NCBI GenBank assembly: GCA_024516035.1 | Contig: CM044961.1 | Span: 5,383,022-5,447,021 of the forward strand | DNA: 64,000 nucleotides | From: Bactericera cockerelli | Taxonomy: Eukaryota; Arthropoda; Insecta; Hemiptera; Triozidae | Direction of reading: 5' to 3' | In this document: piece by piece, positions 63,281 through 64,000 of the stretch | Layout of the letters: each line of letters opens with the position of its first letter | Numbering within the stretch: the stretch's first letter is position 1 | Position numbers and translations under genes: made by a program | Notes under the pieces: model-generated | Told to the model about the DNA's origin: nothing | Databases searched by the model: none | Seen by the model: the letters and a program-made list of their open reading frames with translations, nothing else

Positions 63281-64000
63281 TTGAAGATTATAAATGGTAC
63301 CTATTTGAAGATTATAAATTCTGGACAGTTTTCAGTTAACAAAAATTTCTGAAAAGATCTCAGAGTCACTACTGTACCTTGAAGGCATGGTATAAAATGT
63401 GACGTATTATATTGAAACTTAAACTCTAAAACTCTCATTCCTAATATTTTCAGACTCAAAATACATTACATAAATTATTACAAAATACCAAGAGAAATTC
63501 CATTTGAAATGCAGATGTGTGGATATAAAAGTCGTAGATACGTAGAACTTTCATGATGATGGATCTAACAGCAAACATGTTCAAAGTGCTCTGCAAAATG
63601 GAGAAACTGGTGGTAGTTTTACACCTCTAAAAGTTTACATTTCAAATAGGTTGAAGAGCAAGAGAGCTGGAAGTAGGTGTTAACGTGGAATTACAGGACT
63701 GAAACAGCTTCTGAAAGTGTTTGTTTGAGAGTGTGAATTAGAGAGAAGGAAGGCTGAGAAAAGAGAGAAAGAGATACGGTTATTCAAATATTTACAATTA
63801 AATTTAACAGATAGTATAATCTGCTTGGCAACAGTCAGCTATAATCTCGTCTCTCAACTGAAAGCAAAGTTCAGGGATCTCGTCTCCCTCAGGGGGTGCT
63901 GACTTTCCAACTTTTGCGAGCAGCAAATTTTATAATTCACGAAATTTTATTCAGCACGCTGCTGTTGGGGCTTTGCTGCATGAGAGGATTTCCCGACTTG
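63281..64000. other. No gene seen
   Basis: 63281-63320 repeats TTGAAGATTATAAAT twice. The rest is unique, with a GA-rich patch near 63720-63770. No protein-like frame. Confidence 0.4.

Overview
The window is about 64 kb of AT-rich animal DNA crowded with repeats, with one assembly gap (100 N at 20249-20348). I see no complete host gene. The R1-type and R2-type retrotransposons, the many tRNA- and 5S-headed SINEs and the piggyBac-like and Harbinger-like elements fit an arthropod, most likely an insect. That is inference, and the species cannot be named from the sequence.

The protein-coding content is retrotransposon-derived. (1) At 26546-28441 (- strand) lies a 5'-truncated non-LTR element with an intact reverse transcriptase (RT) domain and a 35-nt poly(A) tail. 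(2) At about 54757-58740 (- strand) lies a nearly full R1-clade-like element: a gag-like ORF1 with three CCHC knuckles, then ORF2 with an APE-type endonuclease, RT and terminal zinc finger. ORF2 is broken by two frameshifts, each at a six-A run. (3) At about 58755-61820 (+ strand), head to head with it, is one long open frame. It joins a PHD-type finger, a degenerate C2H2 finger, an RT with YLDD in place of the usual FADD/YADD box, and a C-terminal zinc knuckle plus restriction-like endonuclease (KRPD...WDVT). This R2-like protein is the most interesting coding feature.

Layout. 1-13700: single-copy AT-rich DNA with SINEs, a GA-rich ~162-bp satellite (3540-4545), a 29-bp minisatellite and Harbinger-like palindromic MITEs. 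13727-20248 and 20349-26069: two versions of the same ~6-kb stretch on either side of the gap. The second begins at the first base of the right contig and the first ends at the last base of the left contig. This is the signature of two overlapping haplotype contigs that were not merged, so the block is probably one locus shown twice. The two versions differ by whole-element insertions and by minisatellite length (8 versus 22 units). 26070-34000: the RT element, SINEs and a long AT-rich stretch that follows a small exon-like island (29842-29918). 34000-46300: SINEs, hairpins, CT-rich tracts and a 38-bp minisatellite carried by a dispersed element. 46679-47684: a 998-bp piggyBac-like non-autonomous element with TTAA ends. 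48110-54210: tandem arrays and two young 5S-rRNA-derived SINEs in inverted orientation around a 41-bp array. 54757-61865: the R1-like/R2-like pair. 61866-64000: AT-rich DNA with SINEs and a 193-bp hairpin.

SINE naming used below (my own labels): S1 = tRNA head with box-B-like GGTTCAAGTCC and a tail ending near GTGATTAACACAAATATG; S2 = head GGTAGCTCAGTGGTAAAGG with tail (ATT)n; S3 = head GCACTGGTAGTCAAGTGG with tail (ATT)n; S4 = head with GGGATTCGAACCC on the reverse strand; S5 = head GGTGACCTGGGTTCGATTCC; 5S-SINE = 5S rRNA head plus a conserved body. No search could be run, so all family names rest on motifs read by eye.
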